From assembly GCF_001417965.1 (NCBI RefSeq), contig NW_018385745.1, positions 189,862 through 253,861 on the forward strand: 64,000 nt of DNA, read 5' to 3'. The notes under the pieces are model-generated. The model did no database searches. It was not told where the DNA came from and was given only the letters and a program-made list of their open reading frames with translations. Position numbers and translations under genes: made by a program. The DNA is from Exaiptasia diaphana (Eukaryota; Cnidaria; Anthozoa; Actiniaria; Aiptasiidae). Positions 31,421 through 43,270 of the stretch are shown in pieces (position 1 is the first letter of the stretch; every line of letters begins with the position of its first letter).

Positions 31421-33137
31421 CATTGGATGCAAAGGTTCATTCCTTTTAGAAGGTTAGCATCTTTTTATCATATTTTGTCATCTTTTTGGGCCTTCCGATC
31501 TGACAATTTAATCCTCGGATCAGTCTTGGTTGTTGTTGGTTATGCTTTAGGGATTTAGCCATGGTTTGACAAAAAGCTTTTATCCTTTTTGCGATATTTG
31601 TTGTACTATTGTCCAACCAAGAAATTAATAGAGTTTGACAAAAATCTTCTCCAAAAGAGAAAGTTCTTAACTGTAATGTTCTCTGGTAAGGCACAGATTT
31701 AGCAAGTTTTCTAACTGCATATTTTTGTGGTTACTCCCATCCTCAGGACGTGGAGTATCCACTATGTTATCGCCCAATGTAATCAAAATGGAAAGGTGAT
31801 TATTATCCAACTTACATGAAAGGAGGTATATAATTCAAGATTATTGGCTGATTTATGCAAAATTTTGCATTTTCTACCACCAACTTGAGCACAACAAGTG
31901 TTTGATGCCAAACAATCACAGTCTTCAAAATTAGGAAAGCACATGGATATATAAGGTTCATACTTTTACAGAAGAACAATTATTCAGTGGACTAAAACAT
32001 ATTAAACCTCATAAGAAAAATATGGATTAGAAGATTGCAAAGCAATCAAAGAGTTATTGGAGGGGGACGAGTCTGTCACTCACTCAGTCAGTCAGTTTTC
32101 TGTAAACTTGAGCCTACGTTACCTCAGGACTATTCAGAACTATGAATTTATTCTCATTGTTTTCTAGTAGTTTACTCATTAATTTATCGTTACTGGTTTC
32201 CCTGTTGTACATTTGATTATTTATTTGTTTATTTTTTGGCAAAGAAAGCAATCTAAAGAAATGTCATCTCCTCTGAGTCTGGATTTTCAGACCTCTGATT
32301 TAGAAATTGCATGCACTTCCATTCGGCCATGTGTACCAATGTTACATAATTGCGGTTAGACTTGTCTTTTAAGTGCAGGTGCTCGCTCCTGGTTGTCAAA
32401 AATCAAAGTTAAAAATAATTAGATTGTAACAAAAAACAAAACTGTATTCATAAATTGTCCACTTAAAATCATGGAAAATTCTATTTGAAAAGTAATTGTA
32501 ATTTGATTCGACGTACCGTTAAGTCACAAAGGTCGAAGCAAGCAAAGAAGACTGGACGATCCTCCAATTCGTTTTGGAAATGATTGCACAGAGGTGCTAA
32601 CCCTAGCTTATAGAGAACCCAAGTTAATATTCAAATGAAACAATGAAGGCTCTGTCGTAGAATTTTCCAGCTCTACTCAGCTCACAATCAAAGGGACTAT
32701 ATTTTTTCTTGCACTCCTTTATACTTAGAACTTAAAACAGTATCTAAATCAACTTCAACATTGAGAGTTGTGGTTTGCATAATATGAATCATGGCTTCAC
32801 ATCTGTTGTTTATAGATACAATTTCTTTGCGTACTTACAATTATTTGACAGTTTCTTTGTTATCTAGGTTTATTACTAAAATGACTTAATCCACACTTGA
32901 TGATTTAACAAAAATGTTCAAAAAACACAAACTGCATTCAAGTAGAAGTTCAGAAAAGTACGTACAAAACCTCAAAAACATAACAAAGACGATCACCATC
33001 TTTGTTTTTGCTTGATGCAATTTCATGACAACTTCTGGTTTTGACATGCGCAGAAAGCGTGCTCAGTAGCAATGCCCTGGGATGTCCTTAATGAGTATAA
33101 TTAACTATAAAGTGCAGTTAGCAATAGCCCACTTAAG
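31421..33137. other. No supported feature
   Basis: About 1.7 kb of AT-rich sequence. The only longer frame (- strand 31694-31446, with NQQQPRLIRGLNCQIGRPKK) may belong to the piggyBac remnant next to it but shows no family motif. I see no repeats with clear ends here. Confidence 0.4.
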
Positions 33138-33260
33138 ATATATTTTTAGCGGCCTTGAGAAATCGATGTCCCCGGGAAGAACCACGAACTATGAACGAAA
33201 ACAAACAAACACACATGGTTGCTTTAGACGAGTTGTCATTCTGTTATTTTTGTTTTTATA

Positions 33261-34070
33261 ATGGTAAAATACTGTTCTGTTGGACAGTGCACTAATGGCA
33301 CTTTATCGAATTTTACCTTTCCTAATAAAAATTCTACGCAATTGAAAGTATGGAAAGTGTTTTGTCATAGAGCAGATTTGGAGTTCAAAACACTGGTCGA
33401 TCCAAGGATTTGCTCGCTTCATTTTGATCCTGGTGATATTAAAACTTCCCTCGCAGGTAGAAAGTCACTTGTTAAAGGATCTAATCTGTCTGGTAAACAG
33501 CCAAGAAAGTGAACGATCTCGACGTAGTAAAACGAGAAACAATCGAAAATCTTCAAGTTCAATTTCCCAGAATGAATGCCGTCCTATTAAGAGGATCCCC
33601 TCTAGTAATGGAAAAGACGATTTACTTGATTCTCAACATGTAATAGAGCATCAGATATCTATGAACTCGAACTTTGTAAGTACAGATCCCTGTTATTGTA
33701 AAAGACCTTAACTTGGATTGCGAGGACGAAGTCGCGAAATATCCTCTCAATACTCAAAACACTGCTTGTCAGACCGACCTTACACTCGATATGATAGAAA
33801 GACTTGAAGGTGAACTCAAAGCCTCAACCAATCGTTGTGAAAGCTTGACTGAAAAATTAAATGACAAAAAATCCCTTAAAGAGAGCTTAACTTGACAGGT
33901 ATTTTACAAGATGATGAATCGATTTGATTTTACCCAGGTCTTCCAGATCTTCGTACCTTTGTTCTTATATCAAAGTTGACATCTCCTTATGCAGAAAAAA
34001 TGAAGTACTGGGATAAAAAAGAAACAGACAAAGTCGTATTATCAAAAGATCCATCTAAACAAAAACCTGG
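33261..34070 (+). pseudogene. THAP-DDE transposase of element 1, N-terminal part
   Basis: Starts MVKYCSVGQCTNGTLSNFTF; the C-x4-C…C-x2-H zinc site (CSVGQC … ICSLHF) and the FPN motif define a THAP DNA-binding domain (residues 1-60). The frame breaks at 33512; further pieces in shifted frames read SERSRRSKTRNNRKSSSSIS, then TACQTDLTLDMIERLEGELK (coiled coil). After a stop comes ILQDDESI-FYPGLPDLRTFV and MKYWDKKETDK, the start of the transposase region seen in cnidarian THAP/DDE_Tnp_4 proteins. The left long terminal repeat of the Gypsy element cuts it at 34071. Confidence 0.75.
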
Positions 34071-34188
34071 TGTAGAGAAAGAAACACGAGACATTGCCGT
34101 AACTAAGGCTTTAATCAGCAAAACACTGCTTACATGTGCTTACACAAACTAACATGGCGGCTTGAAAAGTGACAAGACCGCTGACGTA
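34071..34188 (-). repeat. Gypsy long terminal repeat (3' LTR)
   Basis: Direct repeat partner of 37683-37802 with few differences (acgag/atgag, ggcgg/ggcag). Starts TG; the far boundary is set where the two copies diverge (ctgacgt), so the last few bases are uncertain. Confidence 0.75.
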
Positions 34189-34289
34189 AGTGTCGGCGGC
34201 GCGACACAGGTATCCCGAACAACAATAATAACTTTTAACTAAAGTATAAATTCTGGACAACAATTATTGGTTGTTAATTGTCACTACAT

Positions 34290-35023
34290 TCACCCCTTCC
34301 TATAAATCGAGTCTGTCCACAGGGCGACGTTCTCTCTCTGTGGTCTTCTCAATACCATGGGCTCTGGTTCTGGAGTTTTATCCGCATCAGGGTGACCTCT
34401 GTCTTGAGGAAGTTCACTTGGAATCTGGGGTTCAGCAATTGGAACCTGACTTGAGTTGTGTGGTTCTACAGGTGCCATGTGACCTTAAGGAGCAAGATGT
34501 TTGGTTGAGACTGTGGTTTCTCTACCATCAGGATAACGAATGTGAGCATAGTGGGTATTGGCCTGGAGAACATCTGCCTTTTCAACCAAAGGATCAAATT
34601 TGCTGTGTGGTACATGACGCTTTACATACACCGGGCCAGGTTCCGCCAACCAAGATGGAATCGAACTGCCTGAAGAGGAACGGTGTGAAAAGTTCATGAA
34701 ACGTTAGTGGGGAGTCTCATTAGTTGCAGTACATAGAAGAGAACGAATCGAGTGCAACACATCTGGTAGGACCATTTGCCACTGTTCTGTCTGAAGATTC
34801 TTTGATTTCAGAGACATCGTGATAGCTTTCCACACAGTACCATTGTACTTCTCAACTTGGCCATTGCATGTCGGATTATAACTGGTAGTGCGACTGGTAG
34901 CTATACCCTTGCTAGTGAGGAATTCTCATAGCTCTTGACTCATAAACGAAGCCCCCCGGTCAGAATGCACATAGGCAGGCATACCAAATAGTGAAAACAA
35001 TGAAGTGAGGCACTTGATGAAAG
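34290..35023 (-). pseudogene. Gypsy integrase core end and C-terminal domain
   Basis: In shifted frames: FIKCLTSLFSLFGMPAYVHS followed by DRG (second catalytic Asp), then TTSYNPTCNGQVEKYNGTVW (the catalytic Glu in GQVEKYN). The C-terminal domain PGPVYVKRHVPHSKFDPLVE and YAHIRYPDGRETTVSTKHLA is followed by a Pro-rich tail ending about 34290. In-frame stops (for example in SQEL*EFL) show decay. Confidence 0.8.
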
Positions 35024-35664
35024 TCAGAGTGGACACGTCAGGACAAGGGAAAACAATGGAAATCGAGAATATTCGTCAACAGCATTCAGGAAGTATTTGT
35101 TCTTGTTATTAGTAGGAAGTGGTCCTTTAAAGGCAATGTTGATCCGTTCGAAGGGTTGAGTAGCCTTTATAAGATGAGCTGATTCTGGGCGGTGGAATAT
35201 CGGTTGACATTCACGACAGATGGGGCAGGTGTTCACAGTCCTCTTTGCATCGTCTAGAGAATACGGAAAATTCTTGGCTCGAATGAAATGCCAGAATCGA
35301 GTGATCCCAGGATGGCAGAGTGCATCATGAAGCTGGTAGAGAGAATCATTAACACTGAAGGCACATGTTGCTCGCGAGAAGGTATCAGGTGCAACATTCT
35401 CGCTGCCTGGTCGATATACAATGTCAAAACTGTAACAACTCAGTTCCAACCTCCAGCGCATTATCTTGTCATTCTTGATCTTTCCTTGATGACGCTGATT
35501 GAACATGTAAGAGACTGATTTTTGATCAGTTTTCAGGGTGAAGTGAGAACCAGTAAGAAAATGTCTCCAGTGTCTAACTGACTCAACTATTGCCTGCGCC
35601 TCCTTCTCCACAGCTGAGTGTTTCAGTTCGCTACCTTGGAGTGTGCGTGAGAAGAAGGCTACTG
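35024..35664 (-). pseudogene. Gypsy RNase H - integrase zinc finger - integrase core start
   Basis: Continues the pol of 35675-37699 after a stop near 35664. RNase H: EKEAQAIVESVRHWRHFLTG, FTLKTDQKSVSYMF, IVYRPGSENVAPDTFSRA. Integrase H2C2 zinc finger: HDALCHPGITRFWHFI … CPICRECQ. Core start: FERINIAFKGPLPTNNKNKY with AVDEYSRFP containing the first catalytic Asp of the DDE triad. The frame then shifts. Confidence 0.85.
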
Positions 35665-35674
35665 GCCTGCCCTT

Positions 35675-37699
35675 TTAGTTGCGGGTAGCAGCTATGGCCA
35701 CATCCGAAGCGTCGGTCTCTACATCAAATGGAACACTTTCATCTATTGCCCAGACAGCAGCTTTGGCAATGGTACTCTTTATCCCTTCAAATGCCCGTTC
35801 TGCCTCAGAGGATAAAGGGAATGATTTGCAGCTTGTAATGGATTTAATCCTGTCAGAGAAGTTAGGAACCCATTGAGAATAGTAGGAGAAGAGTCCCAGA
35901 CATCTGTTAAGAGACTTTGAGTTTTGTGGTAGAGGGAGCTCCAGTAGTGGCCTTAACCTTTCGGGGTCTGGACTAATACAACCATTTTCAATGACGTACC
36001 CCAGTAATGGCAATCTTTGAGTAGAGAAAACGCTTTTGCTGTCGTTGAACTTCAGGTTGGCCTTTTCCGCAGCTTCTTGGAATGCTCTTAAGTTGGTATC
36101 ATGGTCATCTTGGTCTCTTCCACGGATGGTTATGTTGTCGATATATAAAGTCCTCCTTTCGCTTATTTGATGATAAGCACTTAGGAGGTTGAGGGTACTG
36201 AAGATCTTGAACTGAGCTATTTCGTTAACTATATTGCTGATCCGTGGCAGAGGAAATGCATCAAGCTGGGTGAATCGATTGATCGTTTGTGAGTAATCAA
36301 TCGCTACTTGAGCCCGCCAAGGGGACTGGCTTGGCTCAATAATGCCTTCCTTGAGCAGCCGATCTACTTCATTTTCAATGAAGGTCAGGTCATCTTTGCA
36401 GTATTGTCGAGACTTTGTAGCGATTGGATGGCAGTCAGCCGTGAGGTTTGCAAATGCTGATGGTGGCTCAATGTTCAGAGTAGTGAGAGTACATACAGAC
36501 AGCGGTGGTTTTGTCCCACCATACTTGAAAGTGACACTATCATGTTGAGACTGGAAATCGAGTCCTAAAATCAGATCGGAGCATAGTTCTGGCATAACTG
36601 AAAGATGAACATCTTTATAAGTTTGTCCCTGGTAGTTAATGGTTACAGAACAAGAGCCTTGGGTCTTTGTGCTTAATGAGGATGTTGCCATGGAGACCTG
36701 GCTGACCGCAGGGTTAACAGAGATAGCAGCTACCTCAACTAGGCTTGGATGAATGAAGCTCTCACTGCTACCACTATCAAAGAGTGCTTGTACTCTCCAG
36801 TCCTTGTTGACAACAACAGTAGCAGTTGACCTTTTAAGAGCCGAAGGAGTTCCTACATGTACAATGGCAAGCGTAGGTGACCAGAGAGCAGCTGAAACTT
36901 CGTTGGGTTTAGTAGAGGCTTTCCCTCTACAAACTTTGGTGAAGTGCCCCTTCTTCTGGCACTTATTACAAGTTGCATCTTTAGCTGGGCACTTAGAACG
37001 AGGATGTCTAGAATTCCCACAGAAAAAGCACAAGGGATCTGTTGCTGCGAGTGTGGACTGATTCTGAGACTGATTTGACTGATTTTGAGAGACTATTTCT
37101 GGTGCTGCTGCTGCTGTAGTGATGGGTTGAGGGGCAAAGTAACTTTCAGAGCTGCGCATAGCGGAGTCGAGTGCTCTGGCTTGGTCAAACATGGTTTTCA
37201 AATGCAAGGTTTTGTTTTCTAGCAGCCTTTGATGGATCTGGTTAGACTGTATTCCGGAAATGAAGGCATCCCTTATGTATTCGTCACGATACTCAGTGGC
37301 GGTGACTGGTTTGAAGTTACATTCCTTGCTGAGAGTTTTCAGAGACTGTAGATACTCGTCTAGGCTTTCACCCGCCTGTTGACGTCTAGTAGCCAGCAGG
37401 TGTCTTGCGTAGATTTCGTTGGTAGGTTTAACATAAATATTCTGAAGAGCTTCGATTGCAGATTTGTAGTCGGTACATCCTTCCACATACTCGAACACTG
37501 TAGGCGAGATAAAATTTGTAAGAACTCCAAATTTATCGAGGTCTTCTTCAGTTAAAACGGCGAGGAAGTTTTCGAAAGTTCGGCACCAGTGAATCCACGA
37601 TTTTGATGCTCCAGCTGAGCTTGGATCTGCATTGAATCTCTCAGGCCGTAAAACTTTATCAATGGAGTTTTGCTGATTAAATTGTAGAGAAAGAAACAT
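35675..37699 (-). pseudogene. Gypsy gag-protease-RT-RNase H frame with deleted RT
   Basis: A 674-codon frame. Gag is residues ~1-215. Two zinc knuckles follow (CFFCGNSRHPRSKCPAKD and CNKCQKKGHFTKVCRG, ~222-258). Then an aspartic protease (ALFDSGSSESFIHPSL, ~305-320), RT fingers (LLKEGIIEPSQSPWRAQV, DYSQTINRFTQLDAFPLPRI), and a connection region (LGLFSYYSQWVPNFSDRIKS) running into RNase H (PFDVETDASDVAIAA). The RT jumps from LLSAYHQI straight to RTLYIDNITI. Some 50-60 residues of palm are missing, the first catalytic Asp (normally DLKSAYHQ) is Asn, and a short stretch before DYSQTINRF is lost. The frame is open but cannot encode a working RT. Confidence 0.85.
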
Positions 37700-37802
37700 G
37701 AGACATTGCCGTAACTAAGGCTTTAATCAGCAAAACACTGCTTACATGTGCTTACACAAACTAACATGGCAGCTTGAAAAGTGACAAGACCGCTGACGTC
37801 AG
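37683..37802 (-). repeat. Gypsy long terminal repeat (5' LTR)
   Basis: Copy of 34071-34188. The longest gag frame appears to start inside this repeat at 37699, so the true gag start is probably a little downstream (lower coordinate). Confidence 0.75.
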
Positions 37803-38139
37803 TTGACTGGGTAGACTTTATGGGCTGATCACTTAATATCGCATTTATTATCTGTATATGGATATATAATTCGATCTAAAAATACAAATGATTATGCTTA
37901 CTTCTATCCTAAACGTTGCTTAAATCGAGTATCAATTAAAGTACTTACATTTGTTTAGATTCCCACAAAACTGCATCTTGAAGCGTCTTTTACACACATG
38001 TGCTTAACTAACTACATGTGACTAGTAAAATTTGATATCAATAATGCTTACGTAATCAGTGTGTCAATCATCTTAAAGCTACTATACAAACAAAACTAAG
38101 TGATTACAATAACGTTCACAAAACAAACACCACAACACT

Positions 38140-38680
38140 ATGAAGCTACTTGTTGGTATTGCTCCACGTGGATCATTTACCTTTGTATCCAAATTATGGT
38201 CTGGCAGTACTAGTGATAGAAAGATAACAATGGAAAGCGGTTTGATTGAGCTATTGGAAGAAGGGGACGATGTCATGGCTTACAGGGGATTCAATATTAG
38301 GGATCTACTAACAAGAAAGGGTGTCAAATTGAACATACCACCACACTCACAAGGTACATAATAAAAGGAAGTTAAAATATGAAATAGAGCTTAAAATACT
38401 TAAATACATTTATAATATCAAAATGTGTCATAGTAGTGAGTTTGCATTTTGCTATTTCATTTATTTCCCAATCAGGTAAACAGTTATCAAGAAAGGCCAC
38501 AAAGGACACTTCAAACATTGCAAAAGCACACATTCATGTGGAACGTGAAAATTGAGAGGCTTAAAAACTTCAAGATTCTGGAGGGCAATATTCCATTATC
38601 TACAGTTGGTGTTGCTGATCATGTACTTGTTGTTGTATGTGCTGGCCTGTGCAACTTATTACCTTCCCTGGCAAAATAAA
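38140..38680 (+). pseudogene. THAP-DDE transposase of element 1, C-terminal part
   Basis: Two exons around an apparent intron: 38140-38355 and 38476-38680. They read KLLVGIAPRGSFTFVSKLWS, SDRKITMESGLIELLEEGDD, VMAYRGFNIRDLL and then LSRKATKDTSNIAKAHIHVE … LKNFKILEGNIPLSTVGVAD … GLCNLLPSLAK. This is the DDE_Tnp_4 C-terminal half; the normal second catalytic Asp in 'ADRGF/DKGF' is Tyr here and the HVERxxERLK glutamate region has a stop. The stretch between the Gypsy right LTR and 38140 holds no recognisable coding sequence, so the middle of the transposase is lost or very diverged. Confidence 0.75.
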
Positions 38681-38976
38681 TAGCACAATCTCACACTTAA
38701 GTAATCTAGGATGCATTGTATATGAGAATTTTATATTCAGCCATGTTTGTATTCGTTAAAAGTTTATGGCTTTAAACTCAGCTTTTGTCATTCAAAGACT
38801 TAGGCATTTATTTTTAGGGAATCCACAACCTGTGAAAAGAAATCTAAAAATAATAGTGTTTAATGGTCAGATTTCACAGGTTTAAAAGTGCTATTGCTCT
38901 ATTACAATAATAGCAAGCAGCAAAATAATAGCAAATATATCCATCTGTAAGGAAATCTACATTAGGACGCAATATT

Positions 38977-40342
38977 TCACTTAAACATTTTTTTTTGATT
39001 TTGTGTTAAAAGTTCAGGAATCATAGGAGTGTCATGGAATTTTTCCAGTTTTTGTAAGATTGATTGCCACAGTTCTGAGTCAAACTTTACAGGAACAACC
39101 AAGATCCCTTTGTTAGTGTAGATTATTAGATCTGCACATTTAAGCTTGGTAACTGCAAGTTCCCCTTGAATTTGATAGTACCACCTTGTCTTCTTTTTTA
39201 ACTGTGTTTTCCGATCCTGATGTGTGCACAAATATTCTTGGGCAGAAACATATGGAGGCAAGGAGCTCTTTGAATATAGACTCTTGACCTCAAGAACAAC
39301 TTTTCCACAGCATTTGCAAAATCTGTACCCATCAGGGCTTGCACCAATATATGGCCAGGTTGGATTTATAACAAACCCACTGTCAGAAACAGACACATGT
39401 TTGTGTTTCTTTTTCATTTTCTTTATGTATAGATTTAAAGCAGAACCTTCTTTTTTGTGACCCCATTCAAATTGATAAGGTAGCTTTTCTGGTGGTAGTG
39501 GGCAATAGCCTAGTAAATCCTTTATGATATTATCAGTGATTGCTGTTTCTCTTAGACGACATAATCTATGCTGCCACATGCCTACAAGAACCATCAGCTC
39601 TGAAAGATAAATTTGTAATCCAAATATTATTTAACTATTGAATTTATTGTTCATAACCACCACAATATTTTTTCAATAGCAATGAAACTTGCTATTCAGC
39701 TATGATAATTAATAAAGGACATTAACAAAAAAGGGTTTTCTTTTGACCAAAATTAGAGGACTTACCCTCCCAGGCAAGGACAGAAAGCACCATGAACTGA
39801 TCCATCACTTCTCAAAACAGCAATACCATCGTAAAAAGATTTTCCACCATCACCTTTTGATCTCTCTGTGGGTTTTACATTAAACTTTACAAATGTGTAG
39901 GTTTTTTTTCAACTTTGTGTTGTTTTAAATCAAGGATATGTCCATCCTTAAAGAGTCGATATCCTTGTAAGTTTTTGAAAGATTTCAATTTCTCTTCGTC
40001 ATATTCTGCTTTCCCAATCAAATAGTTGTATTTGTCAGGAAAAGTAAGTTCAGGTATTTTCGAAACATTGTTTGTCCAGTATTTGATCATGTCGGGATTT
40101 GGAAGGACACCATGTTCTTTAGTTCGCACTTTTAACATTAGAACTCTTTTCTCTTCATGATCACCTTCTTTGATTTTTCCCAACTTCATCTTCTTAGCGT
40201 TAACAGAAAGCTCTACAAGCTCTGCCTTTCACTTGTTTTTCCCTTCTGACGAAATTTGAATTCCTCGATCTTCAAAAAATTGTTTCAACCAAGGTACGGT
40301 CTTGCCCTGAAAAAACTCTTGTGTGTTTTCGAATGTTTCCAT
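38977..40342 (-). pseudogene. SWIM zinc-finger / YqaJ-type nuclease gene of element 1
   Basis: Starts METFENTQEFFQGKTVPWLK at 40342; exon 1 (to 39766) has one stop near 40230 and then LPNPDMIKYWTNNVSKIPEL and SDGSVHGAFCPCLGG. Exon 2 (from 39599) restores ADGSCRHVAA, so CPC…CRH forms a CxC…CxH SWIM zinc site across the splice junction. After a stop and frameshift, the long frame 39594-38977 carries YqaJ (PD-(D/E)xK) motifs: YIGASPDGYRF, VVLEVKSLYSK and WYYQIQGELAV, i.e. D…ExK…Q. In known ISL2EU elements this nuclease accompanies the transposase; its role in transposition is not settled. The segment normally between SWIM and YqaJ seems missing. Confidence 0.75.
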
Positions 40343-41185
40343 TTTCTCAAAACATTGTCAATAGAATTTTTCGATTTAGAAGATAATAATTTTATACTCA
40401 CGATGAAGAATATTTGAAAAAACAATAATAAAAATATTATGAGAGAAACAGGTTAAAGTAACTATATTTCCATTCAGCCGTTCACGGTTCTTCCCGGGAC
40501 CTCGATTTCAAGTACAAAACTCTGTCCCAGTCCCTCATTTCCAGGCCTCTAAAAATATATAACTTTCTAACTTTAAAATTAAAAAAACTTTTACAAAGCT
40601 TTTGTGTATTGTATTTTACTTACTTTTATGTTTTTGGTCATTGTCCTGAACAGTTCAAAGGTTATTTTTGCACTCTTGCACTAGTTTTGATTTCTATTTA
40701 GTGTGTCTATATAGGTGCATAAAGTTGCTACAAAAGATGTCTCCATTTGGCCCATTATAATTTCTAGCTCACTACCACACAATCCAAATAACATAACAAG
40801 CACCAAATTTTGCACGAAACAAGATTTACAACCTTAAAAAATTCGTTAGTAATTCATAAATGTTTTGTCCAATCCGATGCTTCCCACTGGTTACGAGGAA
40901 AGTATTTTATATCACAAATTGCGTTCCTCCATTTTTCACTGCATACCAATGCCTTGTTGTTAGTCTGCTGCATTCAAAGTATGTCTGAATATGTTCAACC
41001 TGTAACATAACAATTCAGTGTTAATACAATCTCTTATTTAAACTGATTCTAAATTTTCAAAACTGTTCCTACATGTATAAAAGTCCGGATATACAGCGAT
41101 GTCAATAAAATGGCTGCTTTCGGAGGGAGAATAGGGCGAGCACCCAAGCGAGGCATTTTAGGATGCTGCAGCAGAGAACATAAAC

Positions 41186-41896
41186 ATGGCTTCGCGATCA
41201 AATATACATTGTTGCATTCCTCTCTGTGACCAAAATGGAACTACTGGCCCTAATGGAGAATAAGTTAATTTTTAGTTTTCCTAAAGAGCCATCGTTAAAG
41301 AAAGTTTGGTTGGCTAAGATCAGAAGAGATCCTGGCAAACGTTTTAATCTTAATGACAACACAAAAGCATGGTCTCTGCACTTTGAAACAAGCGAGATCA
41401 AGAAAGGTTATGGAGGGAAAATGTCTTTAATAAGGTGCAATGAAGTCTTCCCCACAAAGTTTAAGTGGTACACCTCAACAAGAAAGCGACCCGCTCCTTC
41501 TATGAGGAAGGATCCTATTATGATGAAGAAATGCTGGACGTCGACTCGACAAATGTAATTAGTAGCGATTTTTGAGGACGCTCCGTCGTCTGAAACATAT
41601 CAAACAACAGAATCCTGTAATGAAGAAATTAACCAATGCAACGATGCATTGTGTGAAATCAAGCATTTACAGCAACACGCCAACTCAATGAAAAGTATGC
41701 TAAGTAGCCACAGGTGTTTTGTCTAGAAAATATTTCTGACGATCAATCGATCTGTTTTTATATGGGATTACCGAATCTACAAACATTCGAGGCAACATTT
41801 AAATACTTGAATTCAGGAGAGAATGGCCTAAATATTCAATATTGGTTTTCTAAAGATCAAGGTGTTGCTGAGGATGATACCAAAATGCTCAGTTGA
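41186..41896 (+). pseudogene. THAP transposase N-terminal remnant of element 2
   Basis: Reads MASRSNIHCCIPLCDQNGTT, then frameshifted EPSLKKVWLAKIRRDPGKRF and AWSLHFETSEIKKGYGGKMS. The THAP pattern is visible (C-x3-C near the start; the later C-x2-H is W-x2-H, so the zinc site is broken). Later NISDDQSICFYMGLPNLQTF … YLNSGENGLNIQYWFSKDQ is the conserved start of the DDE_Tnp_4 region. A stop follows at 41896. Confidence 0.7.
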
Positions 41897-42101
41897 GCCA
41901 GAATCAATGACTTGGCATCTGGTGAGCAGCCCAGTATAGTATAGGCTCTTTCTTGTAAACAACAAAACCACATTTATAAACTTCAATTGGTTTCTTGGTG
42001 CTTTTCATGTAATGCAAATACTCATGGATTGCAATCCCCTCATATTATATATATATATATTATATGAGCAGTGTAGATAGACTTTACATCTTTTGGTTAC
42101 A

Positions 42102-43270
42102 TTAAATTTGCAAGGTGTCGTGAATTCTTTTCCTATTTGAATTGACACTGGATTTAGAAGCTGTGAATCTGTACTTTTTCTCAGATTTCCATTGTTCATA
42201 ATGCGCTTGTCCCCTAGTGTTCCTTTCAATTTTATTTATCTTGTCCTCAGGCATGGATAGAGAACTTACAAATTCTTGCTCTAAGTCTGTTAGATCATGG
42301 TCCTCATTTTCCTCAAGGTCAGTGAGGGTAAATCTTGGATATACCTCTACAGGCACAGTTTCTTCTTTACGAGGAATGCTGCTTATGTCTATGTCTACAG
42401 TAAAGTTTGACTCTGTATGAGAGACTTGGTAACTCAAGTAAGAACCCTTGGGGCTTTTGCCATATCTTGTCTCCATTAAAACATCAGACTTATTCGCTAA
42501 TTGAAATCCATTTTGGCCAATTTTAGGGTTGATGGACTTAAATGTTTGCAAGAACTCATTGACTTCACTTTCATCAATTTGTGGATTTGGTCTTCATTTA
42601 ATGCTAGCCTCAAGCTCACCATCATCAGGTCTAGTTTTCTTGACAAGAATATCCATAATGGGTTGTGGCACAATAGTTTCACCTCTCCCTCTTTTGTGCC
42701 AATTCTGTAAGCTGGATGTACCTGCAAGTTGTGGATTTTCATCACTTTCACTTGATTGGTCTATTTTATTGGTCTTGCTTTTATACATAGAAAACTTGAA
42801 TAACTTCAGCATGAGGCACAGAGAGTGACTGCAGTATCCTGTTTTCTCAGCAACACAAGAATGCAGAACTTCTCCTGTTATCAAACTCAAAGTAAACTCA
42901 AAGTCAGCTTGAGACAGTGAGGTTTATCACTCTTTTTGAAGGAATGATAACATTGGCAGCAGAAAAAGAAGTAGTTTCAATATCCTTCAAGTTTTCATCC
43001 TCGAGAAAAGTTTTCCCCTTTCTCCAACTAGTTGGCACAGTATGGTTGTCCTTGCTTCCAAGTCCTTTGTCACTCTCTCGTATGTGGTTGTCTGTCTCTG
43101 CTTTGGTAAAGAAAGGCAATTTTGTAAGGGAAGTTGTCCAGCCATCTTCGGGGTATTTTACGTTTGTTGACTCAGATGCTGTAGCTACAGTATCAAGAAG
43201 TTTTCCTGCTTTATTTAACTTCCTCTTTTATATTTGTAAAGATTTTATCTGGATCCAGATCAACTAATTC
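42102..43270 (-). pseudogene. SWIM / YqaJ nuclease remnant of element 2
   Basis: Fragments in three frames: KLPFFTKAETDNHIRESDKG and GSKDNHTVPTSWRKGKTFLE; then LITGEVLHSC…CSHSLCLMLKLFKF (SWIM-like, degenerate), IVPQPIMDILVKKTRPDDGE; then IERNTRGQAHYEQWKSEKKY-RFTASK, the N-terminal box of YqaJ nucleases. The frame ends soon after, before the GASPDG and ExK motifs, so the nuclease is truncated. Confidence 0.7.

Larger units (their letters stand above)
34071..37802 (-). mobile_element. Ty3/Gypsy retrotransposon (Mag-like, short LTRs), defective, nested in element 1
   Basis: Two direct repeats of about 118 bp (34071-34188 and 37683-37802, both beginning TGTAGAGAAAGAAAC and sharing cattgccgtaactaaggctt) flank gag-pol on the minus strand. 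The order is gag with zinc knuckles, aspartic protease, RT, RNase H, integrase, integrase C-terminal domain. Very short LTRs and a YxDN-type RT box fit the Mag clade. RT is internally deleted and pol has stops, so this copy is not autonomous. It is inserted in the THAP transposase and is therefore younger than element 1. Confidence 0.85.
33138..40560. mobile_element. ISL2EU-type DNA transposon 1 (THAP-DDE + SWIM/YqaJ), interrupted by Gypsy
   Basis: Terminal inverted repeats: atatatttttagcggcct at the left (33138 on), complement of atatatttttagaggcct at the right (to 40560). Further inside they share cccgggaagaacc (left about 33170-33184, right about 40486-40500). Between them are a THAP + DDE_Tnp_4-type transposase on + and a SWIM + YqaJ nuclease gene on -, facing each other. 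A Gypsy element (34071-37802) is inserted within the transposase. From family knowledge, ISL2EU elements of the PIF/Harbinger-related group carry a transposase plus a YqaJ nuclease. The copy is decayed (stops, frameshifts, mutated catalytic residue). Confidence 0.78.
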
